64,000 nt of DNA from the NCBI GenBank assembly GCA_019614645.1, contig JABWDB010000002.1, positions 17,025,501 to 17,089,500 on the forward strand. The letters are read 5' to 3'. Each line of letters begins with the position of its first letter. The first letter of the stretch is position 1. The position numbers and the translations under genes are program-made. The notes under the pieces are model-generated. The model was not told the DNA's origin. It made no database searches and saw only the letters and a list, made by a program, of their open reading frames with translations. This stretch comes from Stratiolaelaps scimitus. Lineage: Eukaryota; Arthropoda; Arachnida; Mesostigmata; Laelapidae. Positions 1 to 12,540 of the stretch are shown piece after piece.

Positions 1-30
1 AATGACCGTCATATGACCAACCGGCAACAC

Positions 31-160
31 GGTGGCTTGGGCGGTAGCTAAGTCTCTGGCCGTAAAAAGCCGGAGGCCGCTGGCTCGAATCCCGCTACAT
101 GGCGTATAAGAGAACTTAAGCATTGTAAAGATTACAGTTCCTTTAATATATAAATAAACC
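31..160 (+). mobile_element. SINE, family A, copy 1 (tRNA-like head)
   Basis: A short interspersed element with an internal RNA polymerase III promoter. A box-A-like stretch (GGGCGGTAGCTAAG, near 39-52) is followed 30 bases later by a box B (GGCTCGAATCC, 82-92), the spacing of a tRNA-derived SINE. The body after the tRNA-like part (about 103-160: GAGAACTTAAGCATTG, then a CAGTTCC block and an AATAAACC tail) recurs at 5.4, 7.3 and 35.0 kb in this window, which shows it is a dispersed family and not a tRNA gene. The left edge is uncertain. The tail is AT-rich with no long poly-A. Confidence 0.6.
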
Positions 161-170
161 CTTACCAACA

Positions 171-2689
171 CGTCCATATGATATTATAAAACACGTATTG
201 GAATTTGTATCCTCCACAAGGAGAACTTACTTCCGTAATGATCCAAGTTGAATAGATCGTTTCTCAACCATAAAAGACTATTCTTGAAGCTAGCTAGGGC
301 TCGTCGTCAATAAACAGATTGTATCGTTTCCAAAACGGCAAAGCAGAAAGTATTTCGTTATGGACCAGGACGAAAATTGTACACATAGAAACACCGACAG
401 TAACATGAGTCGCCTTAACGAATCTGGCACACAGTAGCGATGTACGATTCCAAAGAAAACAAAGGTCCTTGAGAGCCGTCTTGATCAGCACTGTGCTCAA
501 TCGCACCTGATTTTCTCATAATTCCGCTCAGAGAGGCATCAGGTCCGGACGAGGTCATTAGACCTTGAAGAGATATCTGTTGCTGCCTTTTCAGTTTTTC
601 CTTCTTATCGCAGATGCAGTTTCGGTAAGTTCTTTTGGAGGGGTATGGCTTTCGACAAAGGAACTGGGAGGACGGAAGGAAAAAGGTTCAACTTCTCCGA
701 CGACGACTACGCCGTTCTTGAAGCTAATCAGGTTGTCGCTAGCGCCTTCTCCGATTGCAAAGTTATCCTAAGATCTAAGGAGTTATCTCCGAAATCCCCT
801 TTGCCTCGTCCTAATTGGTAATCGGAAGGATTCGCTCCCCCGGGCAAATTGAATCAAATTTGGAAACTCTAGCCTGATTTTGTCGACGGGCCAGGCGAGC
901 TAGCGAGAACATAAAGGAGTCATCGATCCGATGAAATAAACTAGATTAAACTTTTGATAGTAGTGGCGAGAGTCACTCACCATTGATGAGCACCGTGGCG
1001 ACGAGCCCATGCCGACCAGGCAATGGTAATCGTAGCTACACGGGGCTAGGACAAACAGCAGCGAGGCCTCATTTTTCCTCTGAAATAGGTGACATATATA
1101 TATATATATATACAGAGAAAAATCACCAACCTGTTCACCTACGAAGGAGCAAATATAGCAACCCACGATATTTTAGCGAACATCTTCATGTTTCACTAGT
1201 ATGTCGGCACTCCTCGAGATCACCTAACCATAATAGCCTTGGAGTTAAAACGAGAACAGGAAGTGAAGCAACGTGGAAACCTATATATATATATACAAAA
1301 CGACAATTCGCTGCAACCGTTGTTATTATCACCGTACTTCTCTGTAAGTGGGGTGTAAGTATTGTGATCATTTTGTCTGCTATGCATAGCACACAAATGG
1401 TACTCGATGACAGTTTACGAGCTGTCGTTTAAAGTTCGGTTTGGACACAAACAGAGGAATCTGAGGCAGCCAAATTACCTTCATTCTAGACAGGAATTTC
1501 ACTGTTGGCTTTGGGCGACGCACCCACTGGGCGTTCGGTCATTCGTCTACGGGAGTATGCGAAACGCTCTCGACAAAGGAATGCCTCACCATCAGCCACG
1601 ATTTATCTTGCATCGTATACGGCATTATGGTCTCGGACACAACAAGCCACTGTAATAAACAGCTTATCAACAGGCGGCACAATTGCAACCCGATGCTGAC
1701 CACTCTTTCAATGTATCATGCGTACGAGGGAATTGAAAGGATGACCAGCGAGTTGGTTGCTGACGTTGCTTGGTGAGGCTTACGAGTATGATATGCCGTT
1801 CGATGGAGATAATATTCGAAACAAAACATTAGACATACTAAATTAAAAAAGAAGTCATCAATGATAACGCGAGAGAGAAAGAAAAATATTGTTATCGTAC
1901 ATTTATCGATGTTGAATATCGCCGACGAACGTTTGCCCTCATAAGAGAAAATCGCAAGGCTACACAGCGCAGCTAAGTTCAAACGAGGCGAATAACCCTC
2001 ACTCTCTCTCCGTATATATATATATATATATATTATAAACCGAGGTAAGCTTGGTCCGCCGAAGATGAAATGGCAAATTATCCTGCTCACTAAGTTCTTC
2101 CAAAGACGCCAGCGTGAACAATGCGAATAGCTCACCTGAAACGGCTCAAAAAACGTACGGTTAGAGGAAGCGAGGGTATTCCCTGTGATCAGAAGTTCGC
2201 GATGCGATACCGAGAGAAAGAGAGAGAGAGATTAACTAGCATGGCTTAGTGGGTAGAAAGTCTAGTTCGAAAGATATGCCTCACCGCCAGATAGCACAAC
2301 TACGTACACCGGACAGGTGAGAGTGGTTCGCTTGAGACGGGAAAAGGACGGACTGCAGGTTAACGGGAGGAGAGTTGATAAGGGTCTCGTGATCATCAGA
2401 GTGAACTGAAGAGTAACGAACCAAAGCTTAACGAAAAGTTCTCCCTCGCCCCGAAGTGGCTTCTCCACTTCAATCCAATATGGATTGGATTTAATCCTAA
2501 TTAGTAACGGATGACGATGCGTTGGGCGTTGCCTGCAGGCAGCTTGCAAGAGGGAAAAGTGAGGAATGAAGAGTCGAACTAGGTTTCCTTTTCATCGCCT
2601 CAGCTGACACCATATAATATGGTGGTATATGGCAATATAGTCATAGCGATAAGAGTATAGCGTGACTAATGAATTAAATAAATACATTT
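171..2689. other. No gene recognised; TA microsatellites
   Basis: Open frames here are short, overlap on both strands and in part run through TA repeats, so I take none as a gene. (TA)n runs lie at 1094-1112 and 2013-2033, and a GA-rich run lies around 2211-2231. Otherwise I see nothing; it reads as intron or intergenic DNA. Confidence 0.5.
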
Positions 2690-2813
2690 TCCGGGCTGAC
2701 CCACAGCCAAAAACATTTAACGTCCACGGTACGACTGCTTTCGGCATTGCTTCATAATAAGACGGACCCATTTAAATGCAAATGTGCAACGGTGGAGATT
2801 GAACCCGTCACTA
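2690..2813 (-). mobile_element. SINE, family B, copy 1 (5'-truncated)
   Basis: Minus-strand copy of a second SINE family. On the plus strand it carries AACATTTAACGTCCACGGTA and then, about 75 bases on, GATTGAACCCG, which is the complement of a box B (CGGGTTCAATC). The same blocks in the same order recur at 22801-22966. This copy stops just past box B, so the box A part of the tRNA-like head is missing, as expected for a 5'-truncated insertion. Confidence 0.55.
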
Positions 2814-2912
2814 ATGAATTACTGCTTTAATAATGATGATAATAATAATGTGGATAAGAACGAGTTCGATTTGTTAGTTTGAAAACAATGAACAAGTGAA
2901 CTATTTCCGTAA

Positions 2913-2943
<31 letters not shown>

Positions 2944-5367
2944 CTCTTGCTTGTTATATTTTGGCATTTCGTTTACATTCTCATTACTTTGTATTGTATG
3001 TGTATTTTCTGGTGTCATTATTTCAGTAGAGTTACATTAAACTCGGTCAAAAAGTCGAAAACCAGCAAAGACATTCTACTCGCCAATAACAATACCGACG
3101 CAAGCACCAGTGTACTATTCACACACTGACTAAGATCGCAATGATTACGCTACGACTAATTTCCATTTTACAATCTCCATCACAAAATAACAAGCACTGA
3201 CAATTCAGTTAGCAGAGTTTACAGTTACATAGACAACGAGAAAATGAGTTCGGACAGATTTCCGCTAAGAATCCGGATTATCGCCACTTGAATTGAAGTT
3301 TCTCCTTCTCGAGTTCCGTGTGTGCTAGAACAACTATGGCAACGATGACGCTTCTCCATATGACCGCATATAGTGCAAACGTTATTAACGTCGTATTAAT
3401 CACGTTTGTTCTCTCTTTTTCTTGTTCGAACGTGACGAGAAAGATACCCTTGGTCTAAGATCGTGCCAGTCACGAAATTTTCTATTCCTCAAACAAAGGG
3501 GCACCATCGGCTGTGCTTCAATGATTCTGCTAATGTTTGATTTTCATGTCACGTACTGTACATGTTGCATTAGCGTTGCCGTCATCGTGCCACGATTCTA
3601 CGCAACCAAGAGCATCACTCGGCCATTGTAAGAGGCTATTTTAGGGTGGTAATGTAATATTCTTTACACGAACATGGTATCCATGCTATCTCTTTGACGA
3701 TGCGAAGATATAGTTTGTACCTATGTACATATGTCATATATATATATATATACCATTTCTTTAGTCACTCAAATCGCAGTTCAACAGGAGTGGTCTGTTT
3801 GCCGAAACCGCCGCATTCGTGTGATCGACTCTACGGTAGCACCAATCAGTACCGTGTTTATTCAAGTTAAAAGCTTCTTGCTGATAAGTTCGCTCGTATC
3901 TGTCCCGCTATAGATTTTCAGTATAAACCTGCACCAGCAGATGAGCTCGAAAGGCCACTAAAGCCCTGCGAATTCTCCGAATAGTATCAACTTCTCAGTT
4001 TTCACATCACGCGTTGCTTCAGATGGTTGGATATGCAGACCCGTGAGTGATCCCTTGTGTATCTCACGGTGTGAGATTGAACAAATCAAACACGAATGTT
4101 TGGGCCCGGAAACGTCGAGGAGGAGAGACTTTTTTCATTATCTTCCGACAGCAGTGATTACGTGCCGCATGTCGCGTATATTAATTTGGATACTATTATA
4201 CCGTATATCGACGAAAAGCGCTGCTTATTGCACACTCAACTGGATACAAAATATCTAAACGTAGCTGTTCTTAAGCGTTTAACTCGGCACCAGTAAACTA
4301 CCACAGCATTTTATACTTACTCCTAAGAAATACGCCTTAAGGCAGTCACGACATCATCGTATAGCATTTAGACCTGTTATTATGTACAGTCAGTTTGTTA
4401 TTACACATATGATGATAATATTACGTGCTTATAGTGTGCTTGACTTTGTTGCCATTTCTTGTCCGCGTTCAACTTTGGTCACCGTTTTTATTGTTGACCT
4501 TCGTTAATAATAAATCAACCGTACAGAGGGCCTACGGGCTGTGCCATCTCCATTGGCTGACCATTCTCGTACACGATCATCCAGCTCGCATCGAAAGGCA
4601 ATTGCTACTTTGTGGACAAGACAAGTAATCGTCTTCAAGCCTCGCCTTTGCTAAGCCACGCCGTGGGCTATCTTCGGCCTATAGCCGCTTCGCACCGTCG
4701 AAACAGCACGAAGCTTTATGGGATTAAGCTTTGAGACCAATTGTTCTAATTCTCTCCAGAGGGTTATCTCATCGCCGACCAAATTGATTGCACTAATCTC
4801 TACCAAAACCGATTCGTAGGGGGATGCGAAAGTATTTATTGTTTCGGAAGATTGGCCTGCAACTGTGCCGAACAGTGCCTACGCCTTCGGTAGCCGGTCC
4901 CTGTTGGCCTCGTAGGTTAACACTGTTGATGACGAAATAAACGCCAACTCTCGATTGCCACTTAGCCGACGTGGCTGTATTGTTATTGCTTGAGGCCACA
5001 TCTCGCCTTGTTTCCATTTGACACTCGCGAATCGTGTGGGGGTCACACACAAAGCCACTAAGGATCTGGGCCCTAAAATGAAAGAGGCAGAAAATGTTGT
5101 GCTGACCGATCAACCACCCGCCGACTCGAAGTGCTAATAATCGAACGGGAATTCTCACCTTCAAACTGGCCCCTTAGGTAAGCCAGTATTTCTGATACAC
5201 GCCGAAGTATGAACTCTATGTGCGGATGTGCATCCTTAAAATCAAACAGAAGATGCAAAGTGAAATCTATGGACGAGCTGGCAGGGGAATGGCCAGGCTT
5301 CATTTCGGATTTACCCCCCCGCACGTTGCAAGACCTCATTATCTCCGTATAGAAATAGAAATGTAAA
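2814..5367. other. No gene recognised
   Basis: About 2.5 kb without a supported gene. It holds (TA)n runs at 2915-2943 and 3736-3752 and several frames of 60-120 codons with no family motif, no splice context I trust, and competing frames on the other strand. Probably intron or intergenic DNA. Confidence 0.5.
2915..2943. repeat. (TA)n microsatellite, 29 bp
   Basis: Uninterrupted alternating A/T. Polytyrosine-isoleucine frames crossing it are artefacts of the repeat. Confidence 0.95.
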
Positions 5368-5490
5368 GCAGTTCGGGTAACTTTAATTCCAAATTGTGAC
5401 CGCAGAGGTCGCAGGTTCGTCTCCCGCTACGTGACATGTAAGAGAACAGCAGCATCTTAAAATCCATACAGATTACAGAATTATTTACTT
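5368..5490 (+). mobile_element. SINE, family A, copy 2
   Basis: Shares with copy 1 a box B (CAGGTTCGTCTCCCGCTAC, from 5412), the ACATGTAAGAGAAC block, and the GATTACAG block of the body. More diverged than copy 1: the ACTTAAGCATTG block has become AGCAGCATCTTAAAATCC. The left edge and box A (around GGGTAACTTTAATTCC) are indistinct. Pol III-type transcription is inferred only from the family structure. Confidence 0.55.
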
Positions 5491-6140
5491 TAGTTAACCA
5501 TAACAAAGAGTCATAAAAATCGCCTCGGCGAAAATGTGTCGAGAAGGCAGACCCTGGGAGTTCTTAATCGTATCGTTGAAAATCTTTTACGATGCTCCAG
5601 CTTTAAATATATAATAAAATGAGCTGGGCCTAATGTCCTTATGCGAATAGGTCAAACCTGTCGTTTACGTCATTTAACGTTTGGCGGACTTTTTGATATG
5701 TAGGCCCATACACACGTCCTGAATCAGTGAGATGAGAGCAGCACTTCTCGAAACTGCGCCAGTGTCTTCTGTTGTGCGCACGTACGATGAGGTCTCCGTA
5801 CACTGATGACACTTCCGATAGTCAGCTACGAAGGACCTTGTCCTTTCGTTGGCACCCCTTGGTGAATAAGATAAATTATATTAACATATTCAGCAGAGGC
5901 GTGATAGGAAAAAGGAACGCGGGAATCATTAGCAAAACAGGATTCTTTATTCGACACATAGACGACTCGACCCGCTATTGCGTACCTTGCTCCTGCTCGT
6001 ACAATGATGGACATGGCCGTGAGATCTGTCACGCTATCTGAAGCCCAGGCTATCCGTTAAATTGACTTTATAATGAACCTGATGGTGTAGATACGACCAA
6101 CCGATTGATGTTCGAATTGACTTTACGCCTAACATATGTC
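5491..6140. other. No gene recognised
   Basis: Nothing stands out. An open frame at 5772-6041 on the plus strand is mirrored by one on the minus strand and has no recognisable domain. Confidence 0.5.
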
Positions 6141-6225
6141 TGCGGTGATCGGGTGCAGGAGTGGACCGGGTGCCGCACTCACAGAGAGATCTCGGGTTAG
6201 AATCCGAGTTGAGACCCGATGATTT
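6141..6225 (+). mobile_element. tRNA-like SINE head or tRNA pseudogene
   Basis: A 73-base span (6148-6220) begins with ATCGGGT and ends with ACCCGAT, a perfect 7-bp acceptor-like stem. It has a box A-like TGCAGGAGTGG at 6154-6164 and a box B-like GGGTTAGAATCC at 6194-6205, the latter inside a hairpin with CTCGG/CCGAG arms (6191-6208). Against a functional tRNA: the T-arm ends five bases before the acceptor strand instead of touching it, the box B has A in place of the conserved C of TTC, and I find no good anticodon stem. It is more likely the head of a SINE (a third family) or a decayed tRNA copy. Confidence 0.4.
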
Positions 6226-6420
6226 TTCAAATCGCGTGAATTCTTAATGCTAACTTAACTCGTAGTCACGTTTCACAAGCGTACATTCGTAATGGTCATT
6301 ACCACGCTACGTTGAAAGTGTTGGCCGCTCTGATCATACATCTATGCAGTACAGATTGAAAGGAGAGATTTGTGGTAGCTAAGTAGCAATATAGAAGAAA
6401 CTGTGCAAAGAACAGTAAGC

Positions 6421-6424
<4 letters not shown>

Positions 6425-6457
<33 letters not shown>
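6425..6457. repeat. (TA)n microsatellite, 33 bp
   Basis: The longest pure TA run in the window. Confidence 0.95.
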
Positions 6458-6460
<3 letters not shown>

Positions 6461-7096
6461 GACCACATTGATTTCGAATAGCGTACTAGGCGTGCGCTAC
6501 GAAGGCAGCAATCTTACAGAGAGCAGTCCGCGAGGCCGATTTCGATATCAATGCAACCATATCGGTCGACGCTGCGGAACGCCGCTGCTACCTTCCCGTA
6601 TTCGCAGGCTGTCACAGTGTTTGTATCTCTCGTGAGCTCGCTCACAACACGCGCACGTGTAATCCTGAGACCCCGTCAGCACGATCAGTAAAGTAACCCT
6701 CCCACAAGGTGAGAGATTCACGACCACCACCGGTGTTAGTGTACTCCAGTGGAACAGACATAGGCGTCGACAGAGGTTGGCCCGTGTGCTCTTGCGTCGG
6801 CGTCGCTGTCTCATGTGCTGTGAATATTTCTAACACTTGGACCGGCGGCGCGACGCCGCCTGCTGCAACGGATGAGCCTGCAGCTTGTTTCGCCTGTTGC
6901 TGTCGTTTGGCAGGTTAATTTCCGAGACAGAATGCAGCAAACGAGGCGATAGCTGGATTGGCGGCAAGTTCTGGTAAAAAGGCCGACTACAGATGGCGTT
7001 CGCCTCACGAGTTGATGTGGCAGGATACATTGACCTATCGCTAGGTTATTACTGTTTAGGTCAAAGGTGAATGACGATATTTGGGTAACTAGGCCC

Positions 7097-7121
7097 TATA
7101 TATATATATATATATATATAT
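7097..7121. repeat. (TA)n microsatellite, 25 bp
   Basis: Pure alternating TA. It lies about 165 bp left of the family A SINE at 7286; another run follows that SINE at 7400. Confidence 0.95.
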
Positions 7122-7285
7122 TTATGGCCATTCAATGGCGAATTGCTATCCACCATCAATAGGAGAATCAGCAGATATATACAATATGAACGAAAGCCTG
7201 GCTAGATGAGCCAGAACCAGTACATAAGAGGACTTCAACTATCTTCGAAGCATAATCAGGATGCCAGTTTAATACATAAAGGTAA

Positions 7286-7375
7286 AGGTTTTTATTTGTT
7301 TATTAAAGGAGCTGCAATTTTACAATGCTTAAGCTGTCTTATATGTCACGCAGCGGGGCCTGCGTAGTGTAGAAC
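7286..7375 (-). mobile_element. SINE, family A, copy 3 (5'-truncated)
   Basis: On the minus strand this reads CCCGCTGCGTGACATATAAG, then CTTAAGCATTGTAAAATTGC, then CAGCTCC and an AATAAACAAATAAAAACC tail: the same order of blocks as copies 1 and 2. It begins at the end of box B, so the promoter half is missing. A 19-bp (TA)n run lies 25 bp to its right. Confidence 0.65.
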
Positions 7376-8399
7376 AGTCAATATACTTTTATTGTATAGA
7401 TATATATATATATATATAAATTACAAAACAACAGCACATTTTATTCAAAGGGACAAGTTACGTCACGGAGCTCGAACTTTCAGCTTCCAGTAGTTTTTTC
7501 CACCCAGAGTTACTTGGTCGTCCGAATCACCGCGAGGGCGAATTGGCAATTAAATGCACTGACCCATGAAGTCATTTTACAGGCAGATTGCACACAAAAT
7601 ACTTCGAAAAAAAAAGCGTAGAAAGCGCGAATATGCGATCGATATTGGGAACGGGTCTGGTATAAGGGCACATAGCCCAATTTTGGCGTGGAACTTGACT
7701 GAATTGACCTATTTTGCATCGTAGTTTTCTCGGGCATCCTTACGCAGGATGGCCTCCTGGATGATAGAGTGTCCTATGGAAGCCTATCAAGCCGTTATTG
7801 ATCACGGGTCCTTGGGGACAGAAGTTTCTTGCTGGGCTCTTCCGCCGCATGCTTTTGGGCCTCCTCTAAAGCAGCACTCGTCTGGCGGAAACACCAGCCA
7901 GGCCGAATGCACGGTGCGTTTTTAGTTCGACAAAGGATTCAGTTGTACCTGCAGTATACTCATGACCGATTCGCCGTTAGTAATTCCTAGCTGGCTAAGG
8001 CTTTGCGATGCGAGTAGTCAGAATGCTCAATTGTTCTCTCTAGACTCGCGCGTGCCAATCACATTGACATTTGTACGCATCGTCATCATGCTAGAGCAAT
8101 TGTCGCTCTCAGACGGACAGACCGTGGTTGAGTTGCAGCGAACCAATTAATAAAACCCTTTCAAACTAGATTTGTGGCACGAAGCCATTGTTTCGTCCAT
8201 ATTACTCATACACGCACACGCCACCTATTGACATTAGGTACGACCTACTGATTGCGCCACCTGTATAACGGGTAGCAGTTATGCGGCACTACCGCAGTAG
8301 CCAGACATCTCCTCCAGGAGATCCAGGAGTTCGAAGCAACGAGTAGCGCAAAACCAATACAACAACTCAATCTTCAGGACTCACTCGTGCGTCCCTGCC
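7376..8399. other. No gene recognised
   Basis: (TA)n at 7400-7418, then about 900 bases of unremarkable sequence. Frames at 7510-7737 (minus) and 7962-8150 (plus) are short and motif-free. Confidence 0.5.
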
Positions 8400-9860
8400 G
8401 TACGCCGTTAACTAGCGCACCATAGACAACTATGGGTCGAGTCGAGTTGACTGCGTCGTCCGCGATAGCTTAACTTCGAGAATTTGTATTCGGTAGACAG
8501 ACGGGTTGTCCCCTCCATGCTTACACCTTCAATCAGCTCGTTGGGCGGCAGTCTAAGATGTGATGGCAGAAGCAGCAACAGCAACAGATGGCTGAAGGTG
8601 ACTGTGCACGCTGAGAAGGGAAAAATCGTTTCGTTCCCGATCGAATACAGCTGGGCCGTCGTTCCCGAACGCAAATGGAGACGATGGCTTGTCTGACCGC
8701 CGTTACCTGCCACGTGACGTTGCTGCAGCCACCTTCGCTCTGTCGGAACGCCGGTCTGCGGTTCAGCAGCGGCAGCGACGACCCTGTCTCCCGTCATGAT
8801 ACAGGCGGGTCTCCGTCGAGCGTGACTCGCACCGGCAGTGTCCCCCCTGTCGACGTCCTCCATTCAATAGCCTTGCTCCCCGTATTCGCCCTTCCACCAG
8901 CTACTGAGCCAAATAGCTTGACGGCCGTTACACAGTCTCACTTCGGCATCGGAAACCACCAGCATGAGTCAGGACGCATCCGAACCTTCGCACGGCTGTC
9001 GTGGCGGTGGCGGGGCCCGCTTGCAGCTGGTGGAGGTGATACCGACGCAAACGACAAATGTCAATGTGAAGGGACCGCGCTTTTTACTTTTCTTCTAAGA
9101 GCCTTTTCTTGTTTCGCGCGATGCACGCTCACTCAGTCACTCGGACACGGCGTCTTCCTATCGGTCTGTTCGACTTGTGTCTCTGCTGTGTCTATGTAGC
9201 AAAAAACACAACGCGCAGTTGGTGTCCATCGCGACATCGGGCAGCACGAAGAAGGACCTTGGACTTCACCGTCGCGCCTCTACCACTAACTGCTTGCAAC
9301 CCCACCCTTTCTGGATATCTCGTCCCAGCACTCATAGGATCTCCCCGAGTTGCCTTCGCACCCCTTAAGGATCCAACTGGCCATACTGCATGCCACTGGC
9401 CGTTCAGTCTACTCCCAGCTCCGTCATGTCCACTGCATTGCACTATACAGGAAAGCTTCCCATCCATCGGTTGTAGCAGCAGCAGCAGCAGTTGCAGGTT
9501 GTGTCCAATATGTACGAACGCCATTAGCGTCGTCATCCTTCACGGGTATAGCGAGGAGAGGGGAGCAGGGCTCTACACAACTTCTACAGATTCGGGTGAG
9601 TTCACGAAACTTCGATATCATTTTTGTGCTGAATCTGTGTTTCGACGATCAGCATTGCCGACCTGTGTCACCATCCGTCGCCGGATAGGTGGCCATTACG
9701 CAAATCTCCAACCGTTCGTCTTCCGCCTCGAGAGCGGGCGTGCTCACTCCGTGTCTCAATCAATCGTGTCATCAGTACCATCATCATTGTCTTTTTGCCG
9801 TTTCGGCAGCTCTGCGATTTCTGCTGATGATCTTAGCTGATGCAAAACTTAAAATTGCAG
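8400..9860. other. GC-rich patch with overlapping frames, no assignable product
   Basis: This 1.4-kb stretch is clearly richer in G and C than its surroundings and has open frames on both strands, the longest at 9109-9840 on the plus strand (243 codons). None has a recognisable domain. The long frame is rich in Ser, Cys, Pro and Arg and runs through a CAG/GCA triplet tract (about 9476-9493). Frames in this region overlap on both strands, which is what high GC alone produces. It could be a GC-rich promoter or leader region or part of an untranslated exon; the sequence does not decide. Confidence 0.35.
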
Positions 9861-12540
9861 CCACCATTGCATTTAGACATCATCTTCCATTTTTCTATTA
9901 TTACAGGTTGAAGCAAAATGCAGCCACTGAAACTTCCACTCGCACACCTTTCATTTGTGCCTACTCTCCTGGCCAGTAGTTGTCTTCGAAAAAGCGGTCT
10001 GTGTGTGTGCCTGTAAAGTATTCATGCAAATGAGAGAATTATAGTAATTTTGAACATATTGACTTGGGATAGCTGATACATAACAACAGGGAAGTAATAA
10101 ATAACTCATTACGTATCGCATATGCTTAGACTATCCCCATGCACAAGAACCCGTGGTAACAGCAGATTTATGGGTAGGTCCAATGAGAAATGATGTACAA
10201 ATACTCATTTACGTTGTTGAACGTGTCAAACGAATTCCGACGAACAATTACAGTCGACCCATTAAGCCTTTGCAAACAATCAATCAGCATATTCAATTTG
10301 AGACAAAAGATAGAGCCAACGCTCAAAGTCAAAAGGTCAAAGATCTTTTGCCACTCTGCATACTGTCAGAGTTATCTAATAAATGTGAGCGCGTGAGTCG
10401 ATCAACTGTTCGGTATTCAGTGGCCAAGAAAACAATGAATCAACAATGAAATGGTTGTCGGACTGCTTACCAACAAAATGCGTCGACAAGCAAAAGTTGT
10501 TACGCTGAGAACAGGGCATGCACGCAAAAGCCAAAAAGTTTGCAATTGTCTCGAAGCAAGCTAGTTTATTAAACAACGAACATATGAGCGAATAGCTATT
10601 CTATTCCACAGTGAGTGGAGCTCTGTAGCGGTCTACACAAGGGCCGATTGAACATTTCCACTTTCGCGCACTGGTTCTCGTCATTAACGACCATAGGCTG
10701 CTGCCTTAATGCCGAGAACGATTCTTAAGATTTATGTCTGTGTGTTTTTAGACGTAACGGTGTGCTATATTTCGAGTAAAGCAAAACGATGCGAGGTGTG
10801 GGGGACACAACTTCGACGAACTCCGCGATTGGATTAAGAAGGAGCCAATTGCCAAAATCTCGCTTGTCTCCATTGACCGCCTGTCAAAGTCTAGACAGAC
10901 GAGGTCGAGTATTATAGAGGCTCAACAGGCCGGTTGCTATTACAAATTACGGTACCATTGTTTACTGCGTTACGCTACTCTTGTGAGTACATGCTACATT
11001 ACTGGCGCTATTCTAATTGTCGCCGTGGGTTTTTTTCTCCGCACCTTGCTTTTGCTCTTGTCTAACGGCACCCACTTGCGAAATTGCTGCTAGGCACATA
11101 TATCTATATACACATACGCACATATATGTTGTGTTTTGTTTTGCATTTACCGCTACTTTTACTAGTACAATACATATTTCGCATATTGAAATAGAGGGGA
11201 ACGAGCGGCTAAGAAAAAGGTTTCAAATCTATTGTCTGCATGTCACATTGCAAGGCTTCATGAATACAAACTCGCGCAGGTACCTCGCGATTGCACCCGC
11301 TCCTCTCCTGCTCAGGCTTCTTATGCATGATGTCACGCATCTCAGGCTGACCCGTTCTCCACAAGTGTATCATTATTACAAACAGACAGATGTGATCTTC
11401 ACGAAACATTGCGGGACAATGTTTTTTTCGTTTATTCTTCGTTACTCGAATGTCCTGTCCCGACAAAGCCAAACCTGCTACGGTTTTCAAGACCTAACCG
11501 AAAACAGATGAAGACAGAACATCTGAGAGATAAGATATAGCTCTGACAGATTGCCCAGTCGAGAGGTCCGGCCAAGCAGACTTGTAAAAGGATACAAATG
11601 GTATCACCTAATGATAAGCATTCTCTTACTAGCGACAACGAGAACTTGGCGGAGGGCATTCGCCGTATACGCTGTTTGTTGGCTGTCTCCTCTGCCCTGC
11701 TCTGAGCAGTTCGGCGGAGTGTAGTTTTCTAGGGTAAACGCTTTTGCTAAGGCAAACGAACGCCGTGGTGGCTCAACTGACTCAAGCGACCAGCCTTCTC
11801 TGATGCAGCCCTTATTTGCGAGAGGTAACCATGTCAAGTGTCCAATTAGTGCGTCGCTCCGTTCCCCACTGAGTACCTCGGGGACGGATCGCCTCTTCAT
11901 CGTGGGGTCGCGCCAATTCGTTCAAACAATACATTACCTTAATAGAAGTATTAGTTGCGTTCGATAAATGACAGCTAGTTCAACGTTATCGTACAGAGCG
12001 AACATCACACGGTAGCCTTCTATATGATATGAGTGACACTCAACTTGAGATAGAAATACACCTGCACAAGAAGATAACTGCTGCGGCAGCGAACTCGGTC
12101 CGGTGTTAAACAGCGCACGGTTCGGAATTCGATACCAAGATGGCGCAATGTATTTTCCTGTTTTTTTTTTATATAAATGCATTGATTAATCGGATTATGA
12201 GGAACGGTCACGTGTCGACGAGCATCGACGCCATTCAGTCAGTCATACTATATATAATGAAATACTTATAATGAACATGAATAAATAACCTACTTAAGTG
12301 GATATGTATTCATGATGACTGATTGATATTGCTACTATCATAAAAACCTTTTAATTGGTTCGCATTGCTATTGTATTTTGGTTGGTATTGACGCTGAGAC
12401 ATTTGATTAAGAACCGCTTCTATTCCAGTATTATTCGAGCATCCTTCCTAGTCTTGATTTTTCTTCTATATATATATATATATATATATATATGTTATAT
12501 ATATACATAGAATAATAATAATATAATAGAAACGGTTCTT
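9861..12540. other. No gene recognised
   Basis: AT-richer DNA. Frames at 10153-10449 and 11017-11511 (plus strand) have no recognisable motifs. A long (TA)n run lies at 12467-12493, followed by a second short TA block and an AAT-rich stretch. Nothing else seen. Confidence 0.5.
12467..12493. repeat. (TA)n microsatellite, 27 bp
   Basis: Pure TA run followed within a few bases by a second TA block and an imperfect AAT repeat. Confidence 0.95.

Larger units (their letters stand above)
6226..7285. other. No gene recognised; TA microsatellites
   Basis: Contains the long (TA)n runs at 6425-6457 and 7097-7121. Between them a GC-richer patch (about 6530-7010) has overlapping frames on both strands without a recognisable domain. 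Confidence 0.5.

Noticed and set aside
2896..3129. Frames with IYIYIYIY repeats (here and at other TA runs).
   Set aside because: Translations of (TA)n microsatellites.
9109..9840. A 243-codon plus-strand frame.
   Set aside because: It lies in a GC-rich patch with open frames on both strands, is rich in Cys, Ser and Arg, has no domain, and runs through a triplet repeat. Length alone is not evidence here.
11763..11845. Box A-like GTGGCTCAACTGACTCAAGC.
   Set aside because: No box B at the proper distance.
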